DNA of 64,000 nt from Hyphomicrobiales bacterium (GTDB taxonomy: Bacteria; Pseudomonadota; Alphaproteobacteria; Rhizobiales; Beijerinckiaceae). Of the stretch, positions 35,949 through 45,865 are shown in pieces. Below the pieces are notes generated by a model. It did no database searches. It worked only from the letters and a program-made list of their open reading frames with translations, and had not been told where the DNA came from. The first letter of the stretch is position 1. The number at the start of each line of letters is the position of its first letter. A program made the translations under genes and the position numbers. Location of the stretch: contig JAGXAN010000007.1 of assembly GCA_019075865.1 (NCBI GenBank), forward strand, positions 132,237-196,236, given 5' to 3'.

Positions 35949-36994
35949 GCGGTAATCCACAATATGAGGAGTGTAATTCCCACTATGAACGTATCATTGA
36001 TCCATCCACCGCCGACACCATAGCGGTAGAATTGTCCAATCAGACTTACCAAAGAGCCGACGCAAAAGACGTTGAGGGAGTTTCTCCCCAGCTTCGACAT
36101 GATTTCTACCGGCCATTTCAACATACGGTAAATGAAAGGGAAAACTCTGGCAACTGCGGCCGCCAATGCCAGCATGCTAATGATTCGCGCCGGTGACAAA
36201 AATGTCTTGTCGAAAATGAAGAAAAGTTTGGGCGATGGCACGTTGATCGGATTGATGCGGATATTATAGACGTTGACATATAACCCAATGGCGAGCAGGG
36301 GCAAAGATAGCCAGAACAGGGGCTTGATGTGGCGGCGCGCCCATCCGCCAAGCCCGGTATTGCCACCCAGCAAAAAGCCGAGCACGAAAATAAATTGCCA
36401 GGAAAACGGATCAAAAAACCAGCGGCCTTCTTCCGGCCAGGTTGGCAGATTCAGCGAAAATGTCAGCACGACCACGTAGAGCGCCAACGATACCGGCAGC
36501 AGCAGCACCGGCTTTGCCCGGTAAATCATGGTGAAAACCGGGGCCATCATCATCAATATTACGTAGAGCGGCAGAATGTTGAAATAGCCCAGTTGGGTGA
36601 AAAGGGTGAATATGCCGATCAGGCCCAGAAGCGGCGAATTGAATACGGGGGCCGCGCCATTCCAGTCATAAATGAAGGGCGCGTTCAGCAAGTTGGCAGC
36701 CAGAATGGTAAGGGCCAGCGCCAGAAGGCTGATGATGATTTGCGCCACATATAATTCCCCGGATCGTCGCAGCACTTTCCAGTGGGCGGCGGCAGGGTTG
36801 GCGCGTGCCGTGCGGCTGTCGGCAACCAGACGCATCGCCCAACCCGCCAGAAACACGAATACCTCCGAGGCGTCCGAGAAGGCAAAATTATGCAGGGTAT
36901 AGTCCACATAATGATTACCCGGAACGTGATCAATGCTGATGGTCACCAGAGCGCAACCACGCCAGAAATCAACAGCATTGGGGGAACGGGGCAT
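35888..36994 (-). CDS. OpgC-type membrane acyltransferase
   Basis: A 368-residue integral membrane protein of the OpgC family, with about ten transmembrane helices. MPRSPNAVDFWRGCALVTIS and SIDHVPGNHYVDYTLHNFAF, with the catalytic-type His near residue 23, followed by SDASEVFVFLAGWAMRL, are the OpgC_C hallmarks. OpgC adds succinyl groups to osmoregulated periplasmic glucans, but relatives acylate other envelope glycans. No opgG or opgH lies here, so the glycan is unknown. It overlaps the SGNH hydrolase gene, which may remove or add acyl groups on the same polymer. Confidence 0.87.
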   Translation of the reverse strand: MPRSPNAVDFWRGCALVTISIDHVPGNHYVDYTLHNFAFSDASEVFVFLAGWAMRLVADSRTARANPAAAHWKVLRRSGELYVAQIIISLLALALTILAANLLNAPFIYDWNGAAPVFNSPLLGLIGIFTLFTQLGYFNILPLYVILMMMAPVFTMIYRAKPVLLLPVSLALYVVVLTFSLNLPTWPEEGRWFFDPFSWQFIFVLGFLLGGNTGLGGWARRHIKPLFWLSLPLLAIGLYVNVYNIRINPINVPSPKLFFIFDKTFLSPARIISMLALAAAVARVFPFIYRMLKWPVEIMSKLGRNSLNVFCVGSLVSLIGQFYRYGVGGGWINDTFIVGITLLILWITAWFTEWHSQRPHLTAPLSSA

Positions 36995-37024
36995 CTATGG
37001 GTCTCGCAGGCCTTGAGGCGGATG

Positions 37025-39877
37025 TTACTCTGCCGCTTCGCTGCCTGGCGATTTGCTGGCAGCTTTGGGCTTTGTCGTCTTTGATGATGGCGATTTCTTG
37101 GTTGCCGGCTTCTTTGTTGCGGTTTTCTTTGCCGGTGCCTTTTTGGTGCCATTGGCGGATTTCTTCGCCACCGGTGCCTGCCCACCGCCCTTGTCGTCGA
37201 TCAAACGAACGGCTTCCTCCAGGCTGATGGTCTCCGGAGAGACGTCCTTGCCCAGTGTGGCATTGGTCTTGCCGTGGTTGACATAGGCACCATAGCGGCC
37301 ATCGCGCACGGTGATGGGTCCGCCATTGGGATGATCCCCGAGCAGACGACCGCCGGTTGGGCTGCCCGTGCCCTTGGCCTTGAGGATCGCCAATGCTTCT
37401 TCCAGGGTAAGGGCCGTTGAGTCCGTGCCTTTGGGCAAAGTTGCGTTGGTCTTGCCGTGGTTGACATAAGGCCCAAATCGCCCAGCCTTGACGCTGACTG
37501 CGCCGCCTTCGGGATGGTCTCCCAACACGCGGCCTTCACCCGCGCCGACATTGAAACGGCTGGTGACGCCGCTTTCCTTGGCGACGATCAGGTCGATGGC
37601 GCGGTTGGCGCCAATTTCCAGCACATCGTCATCACGGCCGAGATTGGCGTAAGTTTTTCCATGCTGCACATAAGCGCCAAAACGGCCAATGCCTGCGACG
37701 ATCGGATCGCCGCTGGTTGGGTGGCGGGCCACCTCGCGCGGCAGGCTAAGCAGCGCAATGGCTTTGTCCAGATCCACATCATCGGGCTTCATGCCTTTGG
37801 GCAGGGAGGATCGTTTGGCTTCCTTGCCTTCGCCCTGCTGGACGTAAGGGCCAAAGCGGCCATCGCGCAACGTGATTTCGGTCTCGCCATCCGGGGTTTT
37901 GCCCAGGGGTTTGATGCCGGGGCGGGTACCACCTTCAACGCCCTCGGCTTCCGCACCTTTGGCGGAAAGCACGCGGGTGAATTTGCATTCCGGATAATTC
38001 GAGCAGCCGATAAAGGCACCGTATTTGCCCAATTTCAGCGACAATTGACCGGTGCCGCAGGTCGGACAGGCGCGCGGATCCGAGCCGTCGGCCTTGGCGG
38101 GGAAAATGTTCGGGCCAAGAATTTCGTTCAAATTGTCGAGCACCTGCGTGGTGCGCAAATCCTTGGTGCCATTGATGGCGGTGGAAAAATCCGCCCAGAA
38201 CTCCCGCAGCAACTGCTTCCAGTCCATTTCGTCGGCGGAGACGCGGTCCAGCTTTTCTTCCAGATCGGCCGTAAAATCAAAGCTCACGTAGCGCGGAAAG
38301 AAGCTTTCCAGAAAGGCGGTGACAAGGCGGCCTTTGTCTTCGGGCACCAACCGCTTTTTTTCGATGCGCACATAATCACGCTCGCGCAGCACGGCGAGGG
38401 TCGAGGCATAGGTCGAGGGCCGGCCAATACCAAGCTCCTCCATGCGCTTGACCAAGGAGGCCTCGCTGAAACGTGGCGGCGGTTCGGTGAAATGCTGGCT
38501 GGCCTCGATGCGCTCCTTGGACGCCATATCGCCGGCGTGCATGGGGGGGAGGCGGGCGCTGTCCTCATCGTTTTCGTCGTCGCGGCCTTCTTGATACAGT
38601 TTCAGAAATCCGTCGAATCGAACGACTTGACCGCTGGCACGCAAATCAATTTTGCGCGGGCCGGCACTGGCGAGGATCTCGACATTGGTGCGCTCCATCT
38701 CCGCCGATTCCATTTGGCTGGCGATCATTCGGGTCCAGATCAGCTCATAAAGGCGGGCTTGATCCGAATCGAGATAGCGGGCGACCATTTTGGGCGTGCG
38801 GCCGGGGTCGGTGGGGCGAATCGCCTCATGCGCTTCCTGTGCGTTCTTGGCTTTCACGGTATATTTGCGCGGGTTGGCGGGGACATAGCGGTCGCCAAAC
38901 TCTTGGGTAATGGTGCGCCGCGCGGCACTGACCGCTTCTGGCGCCACGTCGACGCCATCGGTTCGCATATAGGTGATGAGGCCGGTGGTTTCACCGCCCA
39001 GTTCGACACCTTCATAAAGGCGCTGCGCCAATTGCATGGTGCGCGCCGGGGCAAAGCCCAGTTTGCGCGAGGCTTCCTGCTGCAGGGTGGAAGTGGTGAA
39101 AGGTGGGGCAGGGTGGCGGCGTGCCGGTTTGGCTTCCACAGATTGAATCTGGAATGTCGCCTTTTCGAGGTCCTGGCGCAATTGCTCGGCCTCTGCACCT
39201 GATTGCACGTCGAGGCGGTTGAGTTTCTTCCCGTCGGCACCAACGAGGCGCGCGGTGAAGGCGGCATTGTCCTTGGTGCGCAAATGGGCGAACAGGCTCC
39301 AGTATTCGCGTGGCACGAACACTTCAATTTCGCGCTCGCGGTCGCAAACCAACCGCAGTGCTACCGATTGCACACGCCCGGCCGAGCGGGCCCCCGGCAA
39401 TTTGCGCCACAATACCGGCGAGAGATTGAAGCCGACCAGATAATCGAGCGCGCGGCGGGCGAGGTAGGCATCAACCAGCGCCGTGTCGATCTGGCGCGGG
39501 TTCTTCATCGCTTCCTGTACCGCATCCTTGGTGATGGCATTGAAAACCACCCGCTCCACGGGCTTGCCCTTGAGCGCTTTCTTCTGGTTCAAAAATTCGA
39601 GGACGTGCCAGGAAATCGCTTCCCCTTCGCGGTCCGGATCGGTTGCCAGAACCAGTCGATCCGCATCCTTCACGGCCTTGACAATTTCACTGAGCCGCTT
39701 GGCCGCCTTCGGGTCAACCGCCCAAAGCATGGCAAAGTCGTCGTCGGGGTTTACCGAACCGTCTTTGGCCGGAAGATCCCGTACATGGCCGAAGGATGCC
39801 AATACTTCGAAGTTTTTGCCCAGATATTTATTGATTGTCTTGGCTTTGGCGGGCGATTCGACGATGACGAGGTCCAT
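37025..39877 (-). CDS. topA: DNA topoisomerase I
   Basis: Type IA topoisomerase that relaxes negative supercoils. The 950-residue protein starts MDLVIVESPAKAKTINKYLG (TOPRIM domain), has the catalytic Tyr303 in LITYMRTDGVD, a C-x2-C zinc-binding finger (CPTCGTGQLSLKLGKYGAFIG ending in a C-x5-C), and four C-terminal topoisomerase repeats of the type GRFGPYVNHGKTNATL between about residues 665 and 890, followed by a Lys/Ala/Pro/Ser tail ending SPGSEAAE. The ATG at 39877 is preferred to 39880. Compared with other rhizobia, dprA, usually upstream, is absent. Confidence 0.97.
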   Translation of the reverse strand: MDLVIVESPAKAKTINKYLGKNFEVLASFGHVRDLPAKDGSVNPDDDFAMLWAVDPKAAKRLSEIVKAVKDADRLVLATDPDREGEAISWHVLEFLNQKKALKGKPVERVVFNAITKDAVQEAMKNPRQIDTALVDAYLARRALDYLVGFNLSPVLWRKLPGARSAGRVQSVALRLVCDREREIEVFVPREYWSLFAHLRTKDNAAFTARLVGADGKKLNRLDVQSGAEAEQLRQDLEKATFQIQSVEAKPARRHPAPPFTTSTLQQEASRKLGFAPARTMQLAQRLYEGVELGGETTGLITYMRTDGVDVAPEAVSAARRTITQEFGDRYVPANPRKYTVKAKNAQEAHEAIRPTDPGRTPKMVARYLDSDQARLYELIWTRMIASQMESAEMERTNVEILASAGPRKIDLRASGQVVRFDGFLKLYQEGRDDENDEDSARLPPMHAGDMASKERIEASQHFTEPPPRFSEASLVKRMEELGIGRPSTYASTLAVLRERDYVRIEKKRLVPEDKGRLVTAFLESFFPRYVSFDFTADLEEKLDRVSADEMDWKQLLREFWADFSTAINGTKDLRTTQVLDNLNEILGPNIFPAKADGSDPRACPTCGTGQLSLKLGKYGAFIGCSNYPECKFTRVLSAKGAEAEGVEGGTRPGIKPLGKTPDGETEITLRDGRFGPYVQQGEGKEAKRSSLPKGMKPDDVDLDKAIALLSLPREVARHPTSGDPIVAGIGRFGAYVQHGKTYANLGRDDDVLEIGANRAIDLIVAKESGVTSRFNVGAGEGRVLGDHPEGGAVSVKAGRFGPYVNHGKTNATLPKGTDSTALTLEEALAILKAKGTGSPTGGRLLGDHPNGGPITVRDGRYGAYVNHGKTNATLGKDVSPETISLEEAVRLIDDKGGGQAPVAKKSANGTKKAPAKKTATKKPATKKSPSSKTTKPKAASKSPGSEAAE

Positions 39878-40135
39878 CAATAGTTCCTAAAATTGGCTTA
39901 TTCCAAGCGCGTTCGTCAGGCTCAACGCAAGTCCGAAGGCGGGAACATGGTGCAGGCAGGCTTTGCTGTCAAATGGGCAGGCACCCTGAACTCCCAAATG
40001 CCGCAGACGATCGTTGCAACTTTGGCCCCTCCGGGATCTTGCTTTGGCAGGTGGTGGACTTGGCTTTCGCCCCCTCGGATGCTGACTTACTTAATCATGC
40101 CGGGGGAAATTACCAGCGCAATCGGGCTTTAGCCG

Positions 40136-40801
40136 TCAGGTGGACATCGAATGGCGGATTTGCGCGAATATGGCTTCAAAGCTTGCCGGCGTCAGTACAC
40201 CAGTTTGCGTGTTATATCGCGAGCAATGATAGCTGTCGTGCAAATGAAAGCTGCGCTGGCCTTGGGTGAGGTGAAAAATGGCCCCATGCGCGAAAGGCCG
40301 GGCACTCAGTTTTTCGCCAAAACCGCGCAGGAGCGATTCGTGCGCGATCCGGCCCAAAGCCAGAACTATGGTGAGCTTGGGCATTTCTGCCAATGCAGGC
40401 ATCAGAAAGCGGCGGCAGGTATGGATTTCCGCCGGGGTTGGCTTGTTTTGCGGGGGCACGCAGCGCACTGCGTTGAGGATGGCGCAATCCACCAATTGCA
40501 GACTGTCATGGATCGACTTTTCAAATTTGCCCGTGGCAAAGCCGAATTTGAGCAAGGTCGCATAGAGCAAATCGCCGGCGAAATCCCCGGTAAATGGGCG
40601 CCCTGTGCGATTGGCGCCCCGCAAGCCAGGTGCCAGCCCGACAATGGCAAGCCGCGCGGTTGCGAACGCGCCCCAGGCTGGTACGGGCGCATTGAAATAA
40701 TCAGGAAAGGCTTCGCGATTGGTATCGCGGAAGGTTTTCAATCGAGGGCAGAGGTCGCAATTGCGGTCCGGGCCGGATGGCCCGGGTTGGCCAGCCGGCA
40801 T
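40136..40801 (-). CDS. Uracil-DNA glycosylase family protein (family 5, UdgB-like)
   Basis: A 221-residue base-excision repair enzyme. Motif A is GLAPGLRGANRTGRPFTGD, motif B is SYHCSRYNTQTGVLT, both diagnostic of family 5 rather than family 4 or 1. An iron-sulfur set is likely: Cys15, Cys18 in NCDLCPRLK and two later Cys in VDCAILNAVRC. In the motif B region the usual Pro after His is replaced by Cys. The start overlaps the NYN gene stop by 1 bp (TGATG), so the two form an operon. Confidence 0.88.
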   Translation of the reverse strand: MPAGQPGPSGPDRNCDLCPRLKTFRDTNREAFPDYFNAPVPAWGAFATARLAIVGLAPGLRGANRTGRPFTGDFAGDLLYATLLKFGFATGKFEKSIHDSLQLVDCAILNAVRCVPPQNKPTPAEIHTCRRFLMPALAEMPKLTIVLALGRIAHESLLRGFGEKLSARPFAHGAIFHLTQGQRSFHLHDSYHCSRYNTQTGVLTPASFEAIFAQIRHSMST

Positions 40802-41439
40802 CAGCCTTCGATGCCGTGATCGTGATCCTGATCGTGCTCGTCACCGGGATTGTCGAGCGAGAAGGGCGGAATCGGGCGACGCTCCTGAAAGCGCTGAACT
40901 CGGTCAGGCCGCTCGCCCGGATCGCGGCCGATCTTCGACATCAACTGCGCCAGATCGATGAATTCATCCGCCTGGCGGCGAAGCTCATCCGCGACCATCG
41001 GTGGCTGCGTGGTCACGGTGGAGACGACCGAGACGCGCACACCCTTGCGCTGCAGGGCTTCCACCAGCGAGCGGAAGTCACCGTCACCCGAGAACAGGAT
41101 GATGTGATCAATGTGGTCAGCCATTTCCATGGCATCAACCGCAAGCTCGATATCCATATTGCCCTTGATCTTCCGGCGGCCCAGCGAATCGGTAAATTCG
41201 CGTGCCGGCTTGGTCACAACGGCAAAGCCGTTGTAGTCGAGCCAGTCGATCAAAGGACGAATGGAGGAGTATTCCTGATCTTCGACCAAGGCGGTATAAT
41301 AGAACGAGCGAATGAGCCGTCCCCGACTTTGAAACTCTTTCAAAAGCCGTTTGTAGTCGATATCGAAACCAACCATTTTGGCGGTCGCGTACAAATTCGC
41401 ACCATCAATGAACAGTGCGATACGATCTTGTTGTGACAT
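40801..41439 (-). CDS. NYN domain protein (LabA/DUF88)
   Basis: A 212-residue protein with the NYN (PIN-like nuclease) fold: ALFIDGANLYATAKMVGF with the first acidic residue, IKGNMDIELAVDAME and HIILFSGDGDFRSLVEAL with the other acidic residues that would bind a metal. LabA-like proteins of this type are predicted ribonucleases; the target is unknown. A C-terminal tail is rich in Asp/His (GDEHDQDHDHGIEG). It is the promoter-proximal gene of the operon with the uracil-DNA glycosylase, and divergent from rpoZ across a 429-bp gap. Confidence 0.9.
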   Translation of the reverse strand: MSQQDRIALFIDGANLYATAKMVGFDIDYKRLLKEFQSRGRLIRSFYYTALVEDQEYSSIRPLIDWLDYNGFAVVTKPAREFTDSLGRRKIKGNMDIELAVDAMEMADHIDHIILFSGDGDFRSLVEALQRKGVRVSVVSTVTTQPPMVADELRRQADEFIDLAQLMSKIGRDPGERPDRVQRFQERRPIPPFSLDNPGDEHDQDHDHGIEG

Positions 41440-41868
41440 TTTATTTCTCTAAAAAGATGCGAAAGCGCCCGAAAATGAGACTTTAAACTGCATCCGGTGA
41501 CTTTGAGTGATTGCCTAAAAATATGAATAATCAAACTTTAATCAAACACGTCCCGGATGTCCTGCTTCAACATCTCTTGCCCCGGGGACCAAACTAACAT
41601 AGCAAATTTGTCCGTCAAGTGCACATTATTTTGTAAAAATTTGCAAAATTCATAAGTTGAATTGACTTATTTTTCGGATAGATAGGCCAAAATGGCGCAT
41701 GTCGGCAAAAAGCCGCAAATCAGCCACTTTTGCGACGCGCCGAAGCGAGCCCATTGCCACCTCAAACCTGGCAAAAATAGCTGCTTTCGGGGCGGGACAT
41801 GTTTTTGGTTGATTTATTGACAGCTTGCGCCTATCGAGCAACCATCCCTTATTGAAGATAGGTACTCC
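41440..41868. other. Divergent AT-rich intergenic region between the NYN gene and rpoZ
   Basis: This 429-bp gap has no convincing gene. It is markedly richer in A/T than its surroundings in the middle. It contains an inverted repeat GCAAATTT (41602-41609) with AAATTTGC (41637-41644), a nearby ATAAGT/ACTTAT pair (41652-41657 and 41665-41670), and TTGACA (41817-41822) as a possible -35 element for rpoZ, with only a weak -10. Confidence 0.6.
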
Positions 41869-42258
41869 ATGGCGCGCGTTACAGTTGAAGATTGCATTGA
41901 GAAAGTGCCAAATCGCTTCGAATTGATCCTTATGGCGAGCCATCGTGCCCGCGTGATCGGTTCGGGTGCGGCACTGACGGTGGATCGCGACAACGACAAG
42001 AATCCGGTTGTGGCATTGCGCGAGATCGCCGATGCGACGCTGACCCCTGAAGATCTGAAGGAAGAATTCATTCATTCCTTGCAAAAGAACGTCGAGGTTG
42101 ACGAACCCGAATCCGAGATCGTGCCGGCCATTCATGCCGAAGGCGGCAGCGCGGATGCAGGCAGCGATGTTGCCTTTGACCGGATGACCGAAGAAGACCT
42201 GCTGCGCGGTATGGAAGACCTGGTGCCGCCAGCCGCCAGCGACGATGACGGTGAATAA
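41869..42258 (+). CDS. rpoZ: RNA polymerase omega subunit
   Basis: A 129-residue subunit that helps RNA polymerase assembly and binds (p)ppGpp. It starts [20 protein letters not shown], with [20 protein letters not shown] and [19 protein letters not shown]; the C-terminal half is acidic and longer than in E. coli, as usual in Alphaproteobacteria. The neighbouring rel gene makes the ligand; this order is conserved. Confidence 0.97.
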   Translation: MARVTVEDCIEKVPNRFELILMASHRARVIGSGAALTVDRDNDKNPVVALREIADATLTPEDLKEEFIHSLQKNVEVDEPESEIVPAIHAEGGSADAGSDVAFDRMTEEDLLRGMEDLVPPAASDDDGE

Positions 42259-42391
42259 AGCATTAACCCAACTGGGCTAATGCGCATTGCCGCTCAAATT
42301 GCAGGCTTGCCACATGGGTGGCAGCCGGTAATAATGGCGTGGACAAGTTTTTGGGCATGTATGGCATGCCAATCTGGAGCCCAGATTTTTC

Positions 42392-44608
42392 ATGATGCGG
42401 CAGATGGAACTCGTGGAACGTGTGCGGAGCTACAATCCGCACGCTGACGAGGACCTTTTGAACCGCGCCTATGTCTATGCGATGCGCGCGCATGGCACCC
42501 AAAAGCGTGCGTCGGGCGACCCCTATCTGTCACATCCACTGGAAGTAGCGGCTATTCTCACCGATCTGCATCTGGACGACGCGACCATCGTGGCGGCGGT
42601 TCTGCATGACACAATTGAGGACACAGCCGCCACCCGTTCTGAAATCGACCAGTTGTTTGGCAAGGAAATCGGTGCGCTGGTCGAGGGACTGACCAAGCTG
42701 AAGCGGCTCGATCTGGTGACGCGCAAGGCAGCGCAAGCGGAGAATTTTCGCAAGCTTCTGCTGGCTGTGGCCGATGATGTGCGGGTATTGCTGGTCAAGT
42801 TGGCGGACCGCTTGCACAATATGCGCACATTGCATTTTGTCGCCCCCGAAAAGCGGGCGCGGATCGCGGAAGAGACACTGGAGATTTATGCGCCGCTGGC
42901 CGGTCGCATGGGTATGCAGGGCATGCGCGACGAGTTGGAGGATCTTGCCTTCAAGGCCGCCATGCCGGAAGCCAATGCCACCATTGCCGAGCGGCTTGAG
43001 AATCTGCGGGCCAGTTATGGTGCCAGCATTGAAAAAATTGAAAAAGAGCTGGCGCAGGAACTGGCGGTGCGCAATATCAATGCGCAAGTGACAGGGCGTT
43101 TGAAGCACCCCTATTCGATCTGGCGCAAAATGGAGCGCAAATCGATCGGCTTTGAGCAATTGTCCGATGTTTACGGATTTCGTGCGCTCGTCAATAATCC
43201 GGATGATTGCTACCGCGTGCTGGGCGTTGTCCATTTGAAATGGGCGATCGTGCCGGGGCGCTTCAAGGATTATATTTCTGCGCCCAAGCAGAACGATTAT
43301 CGCTCGATCCACACCACCGTTGTCGGGCCGGGGCGCAAGCGGGTCGAGTTGCAAATCCGCACCCATGAAATGCACGAGATTGCCGAAAACGGTATCGCGG
43401 CACATGTGCTCTACAAGGATGGCAGAGTGGGGGGAGATGCCAATCTCTCGCAGGAAAGCCGCGCCTATCAATGGCTTCGCCGCACCATCGAAATGCTCAA
43501 TCAGGGCGATACTTCGGAAGAATTTCTGGAGCATACCAAGCTCGAACTGTTCCACGACCAGGTTTTCTGCTTCACCCCAAAGGGACGGTTGATCGCGCTG
43601 CCACGCGGGGCCACGCCCATCGACTTTGCCTATGCGGTGCATACGGATGTTGGCAACAAGGCGGTCGGGGCCAAAATCAATGGAAGGGTCTCGCCGCTAT
43701 TTTCCAAGCTGCACAACGGCGATGAAGTTGAGATCGTGCGCTCGGAAATGCAAACGCCGATTGCGGCATGGGAAAATCTGGTCGTCACCGGCAAAGCCAG
43801 GGCGGCGATCCGCAGGGCGACGCGTGAGGCGCGGCGGACACAATTCATGGGTTTTGGCCGCCAGATCGTTGCGCGCGCCTTCGAGCGGGCCGGCAAGCCC
43901 TATTCGGAGGAAAACCTCAAGGCTGCCTTGCCGCGACTGGCGCAGCCCAATGTCGAAGATTTACTCGCCGCCATCGGCCGCGGCGAGATTTACGCCGGGG
44001 ATGTGATCAAGGCCAATTACGCCGATTATCAGGAAGAGCGCAAAGAAGAGCGCAAGGCTGGCGCAGTCGCGGCGCTGTCCGAGCCCGGTTGGTTTGGCCT
44101 GAAAAAGGGCGCCAGTGTCGTTTTCAAGGTGCCGGGACAAAACAGTTCGGATGCTGCCGCCATTCCCATTCGCGGCATCACCAGCGAGTTGCCGGTGCGC
44201 TTTGCCCCCAATGGCGGTGCGGTGCCGGGGGATCGCATCGTTGGCATTGTGACACCGGGCGAGGGCATAACCATCTACCCGATCCAGTCTCCGGATCTGA
44301 CGGCATTTGATGACCAGCCCGACCGCTGGCTGGATGTTCGCTGGGATATCGAGAACGATCAGAAGAACCTGTTTCCGGCGCGCATTTCTGTGACGGCACT
44401 AAATGAGCCGGGCACTTTGGGCATGGTGGCTTCCCTGATCGGCGAGACCGGTGCCAATATTGAAAATATCGCCTTTGCCAACCAGTCGGCCGATTTCCGC
44501 GAGATGATCATTGACATTGCGGTTTGGGATATCAAACATCTGTCGACCATTTTGACGCAATTGCGCTCGCGGGCGGTGATCAACAAAGTTGAGCGCGTCA
44601 ATGGTTGA
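42392..44608 (+). CDS. rsh: Bifunctional (p)ppGpp synthetase/hydrolase (Rel/SpoT)
   Basis: RSH enzyme of 738 residues that makes and degrades (p)ppGpp in the stringent response. The HD hydrolase site is HDTIED (His72-Asp73), the synthetase domain has [19 protein letters not shown] and [16 protein letters not shown], and the TGS domain [19 protein letters not shown] and a C-terminal ACT domain (about 660-738) follow. Both HD and synthetase residues are intact, so both activities are expected. Its TGA is 35 bp before the pdxJ start; rpoZ lies directly upstream. Confidence 0.96.
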   Translation: MMRQMELVERVRSYNPHADEDLLNRAYVYAMRAHGTQKRASGDPYLSHPLEVAAILTDLHLDDATIVAAVLHDTIEDTAATRSEIDQLFGKEIGALVEGLTKLKRLDLVTRKAAQAENFRKLLLAVADDVRVLLVKLADRLHNMRTLHFVAPEKRARIAEETLEIYAPLAGRMGMQGMRDELEDLAFKAAMPEANATIAERLENLRASYGASIEKIEKELAQELAVRNINAQVTGRLKHPYSIWRKMERKSIGFEQLSDVYGFRALVNNPDDCYRVLGVVHLKWAIVPGRFKDYISAPKQNDYRSIHTTVVGPGRKRVELQIRTHEMHEIAENGIAAHVLYKDGRVGGDANLSQESRAYQWLRRTIEMLNQGDTSEEFLEHTKLELFHDQVFCFTPKGRLIALPRGATPIDFAYAVHTDVGNKAVGAKINGRVSPLFSKLHNGDEVEIVRSEMQTPIAAWENLVVTGKARAAIRRATREARRTQFMGFGRQIVARAFERAGKPYSEENLKAALPRLAQPNVEDLLAAIGRGEIYAGDVIKANYADYQEERKEERKAGAVAALSEPGWFGLKKGASVVFKVPGQNSSDAAAIPIRGITSELPVRFAPNGGAVPGDRIVGIVTPGEGITIYPIQSPDLTAFDDQPDRWLDVRWDIENDQKNLFPARISVTALNEPGTLGMVASLIGETGANIENIAFANQSADFREMIIDIAVWDIKHLSTILTQLRSRAVINKVERVNG

Positions 44609-44643
44609 GGCCTGCCGATCAATTTCGATTACTGGAATGTAAA

Positions 44644-45396
44644 ATGGCTTTTCTTCCCTTACGTCTTGGCGTCAATATCGACCATGTGGCAACGGTGCGC
44701 AATGCGCGCGGCGGCTCCGTGCCAGACCCATGCCGTGCGGCGATCGAGGCGATTGCCGCCGGCGCTGATGGCATTACCGCGCATCTGCGCGAAGACCGTC
44801 GACACATTCGTGACGCGGATATGGAAGCCATCCGCAAGGCCATTGGCAAGCCGCTGAATTTTGAAATGGCGGCGACCGAAGAAATGCTGGCAATTGCCAT
44901 TCGCACGCAGCCGCATGCCGCCTGCCTTGTGCCCGAAAAGCGCAGCGAGCGCACCACCGAGGGCGGTCTTGATGTGGTGGGCGGGCATGATCAGGTGAAA
45001 GCGGCCACCCATCGGCTCAAAAGCGCGGGAATCCGGGTATCGTTGTTCATCGAGCCGTCATTGGCAGCCATCGATGCTGCGGTTTCGATCGGGGCGCCGG
45101 TGGTTGAATTGCATACCGGTGCCTGGGCCGAAGCCTTCGCAGCCGGCGATGATGTGGCCGCTGATATGGAATTTGCGCGCATCCGCGCCGCTGCCGCCTA
45201 TGCGCATCAGAACGAGATTGAGTGCCACGCCGGCCACGGCCTGAATTACCAAACCGCGCGACTGATTGCGGCCGTGCCGCAGATCGCGGAATTGAACATC
45301 GGCCATTTCATCATTGGCGAAGCGATTTTTCTGGGCCTCGCCGCTGCCGTGAAAAATATGCGCCTTGCGATGAACGAGGGGCGGGCAGGGGCGTGA
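44644..45396 (+). CDS. pdxJ: Pyridoxine 5'-phosphate synthase
   Basis: Condenses 1-deoxy-xylulose-5-phosphate with 3-amino-1-hydroxyacetone phosphate in the DXP-dependent vitamin B6 pathway. The 250-residue TIM barrel starts [20 protein letters not shown], with [14 protein letters not shown] and [10 protein letters not shown]. The ATG at 44644 has a CTGGAA site; the frame to 44605 overlaps rel. The stop overlaps acpS by 4 bp. pdxJ-acpS-lepB-rnc is the standard rhizobial order. Confidence 0.97.
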   Translation: MAFLPLRLGVNIDHVATVRNARGGSVPDPCRAAIEAIAAGADGITAHLREDRRHIRDADMEAIRKAIGKPLNFEMAATEEMLAIAIRTQPHAACLVPEKRSERTTEGGLDVVGGHDQVKAATHRLKSAGIRVSLFIEPSLAAIDAAVSIGAPVVELHTGAWAEAFAAGDDVAADMEFARIRAAAAYAHQNEIECHAGHGLNYQTARLIAAVPQIAELNIGHFIIGEAIFLGLAAAVKNMRLAMNEGRAGA

Positions 45397-45791
45397 TTAT
45401 CGGCATCGGGCAGGACCTTTGCGATATAAAACGCATTGAGAAGACGCTGGAAACCCATGGCGAGAGGTTTGAGATGCGCTGCTTCACGCCAGTGGAACGC
45501 GCGCGCTCCAACCGCAAGGCGGCGCGCGCCGCCTCTTTTGCCAAACGCTTTGCCGCCAAGGAGGCCTGCGCCAAGGCACTGGGCACCGGCTTGTCGCACG
45601 GCGTGTTCTGGCGCGATATGGGCGTGGTCAATCTGGCAAGCGGCCAACCCACCTTGCAACTTGCGGGTGGCGCATTGAACCGGCTGGCGCGGCTGACACC
45701 GCAAGGCCACCATGCCCGGATTCACCTGACCATGACCGATGAATATCCGCTGGCTAGCGCCTTCGTGATCATTGAGGCCATACCAAATTAA
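45393..45791 (+). CDS. acpS: Holo-[acyl-carrier-protein] synthase
   Basis: Transfers phosphopantetheine to ACP. The 132-residue protein starts with a GTG at 45393 overlapping the pdxJ stop (GTGA), giving [19 protein letters not shown], with the metal-binding Asp in GIGQDL and Glu in [16 protein letters not shown]. The longer frame back to 45222 is inside pdxJ. Central gene of the pdxJ-acpS-lepB-rnc operon. Confidence 0.95.
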   Translation: MIIGIGQDLCDIKRIEKTLETHGERFEMRCFTPVERARSNRKAARAASFAKRFAAKEACAKALGTGLSHGVFWRDMGVVNLASGQPTLQLAGGALNRLARLTPQGHHARIHLTMTDEYPLASAFVIIEAIPN

Positions 45792-45865
45792 AGGCTATGC
45801 CTTGTCTTCGCCATCACTGTCGATTAGAGCACATCAGTGAGGCCATTCGTACCATAGGAAATGCA

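Noticed and set aside
37457-39202. Open frame of 581 codons on the plus strand
   Set aside because: Antisense to topA with no recognisable domain; a codon-bias shadow.
39881-40135. Degraded dprA or other gene upstream of topA
   Set aside because: Dual-strand reading gave short frames without ribosome-binding site or family features; nothing identifiable.
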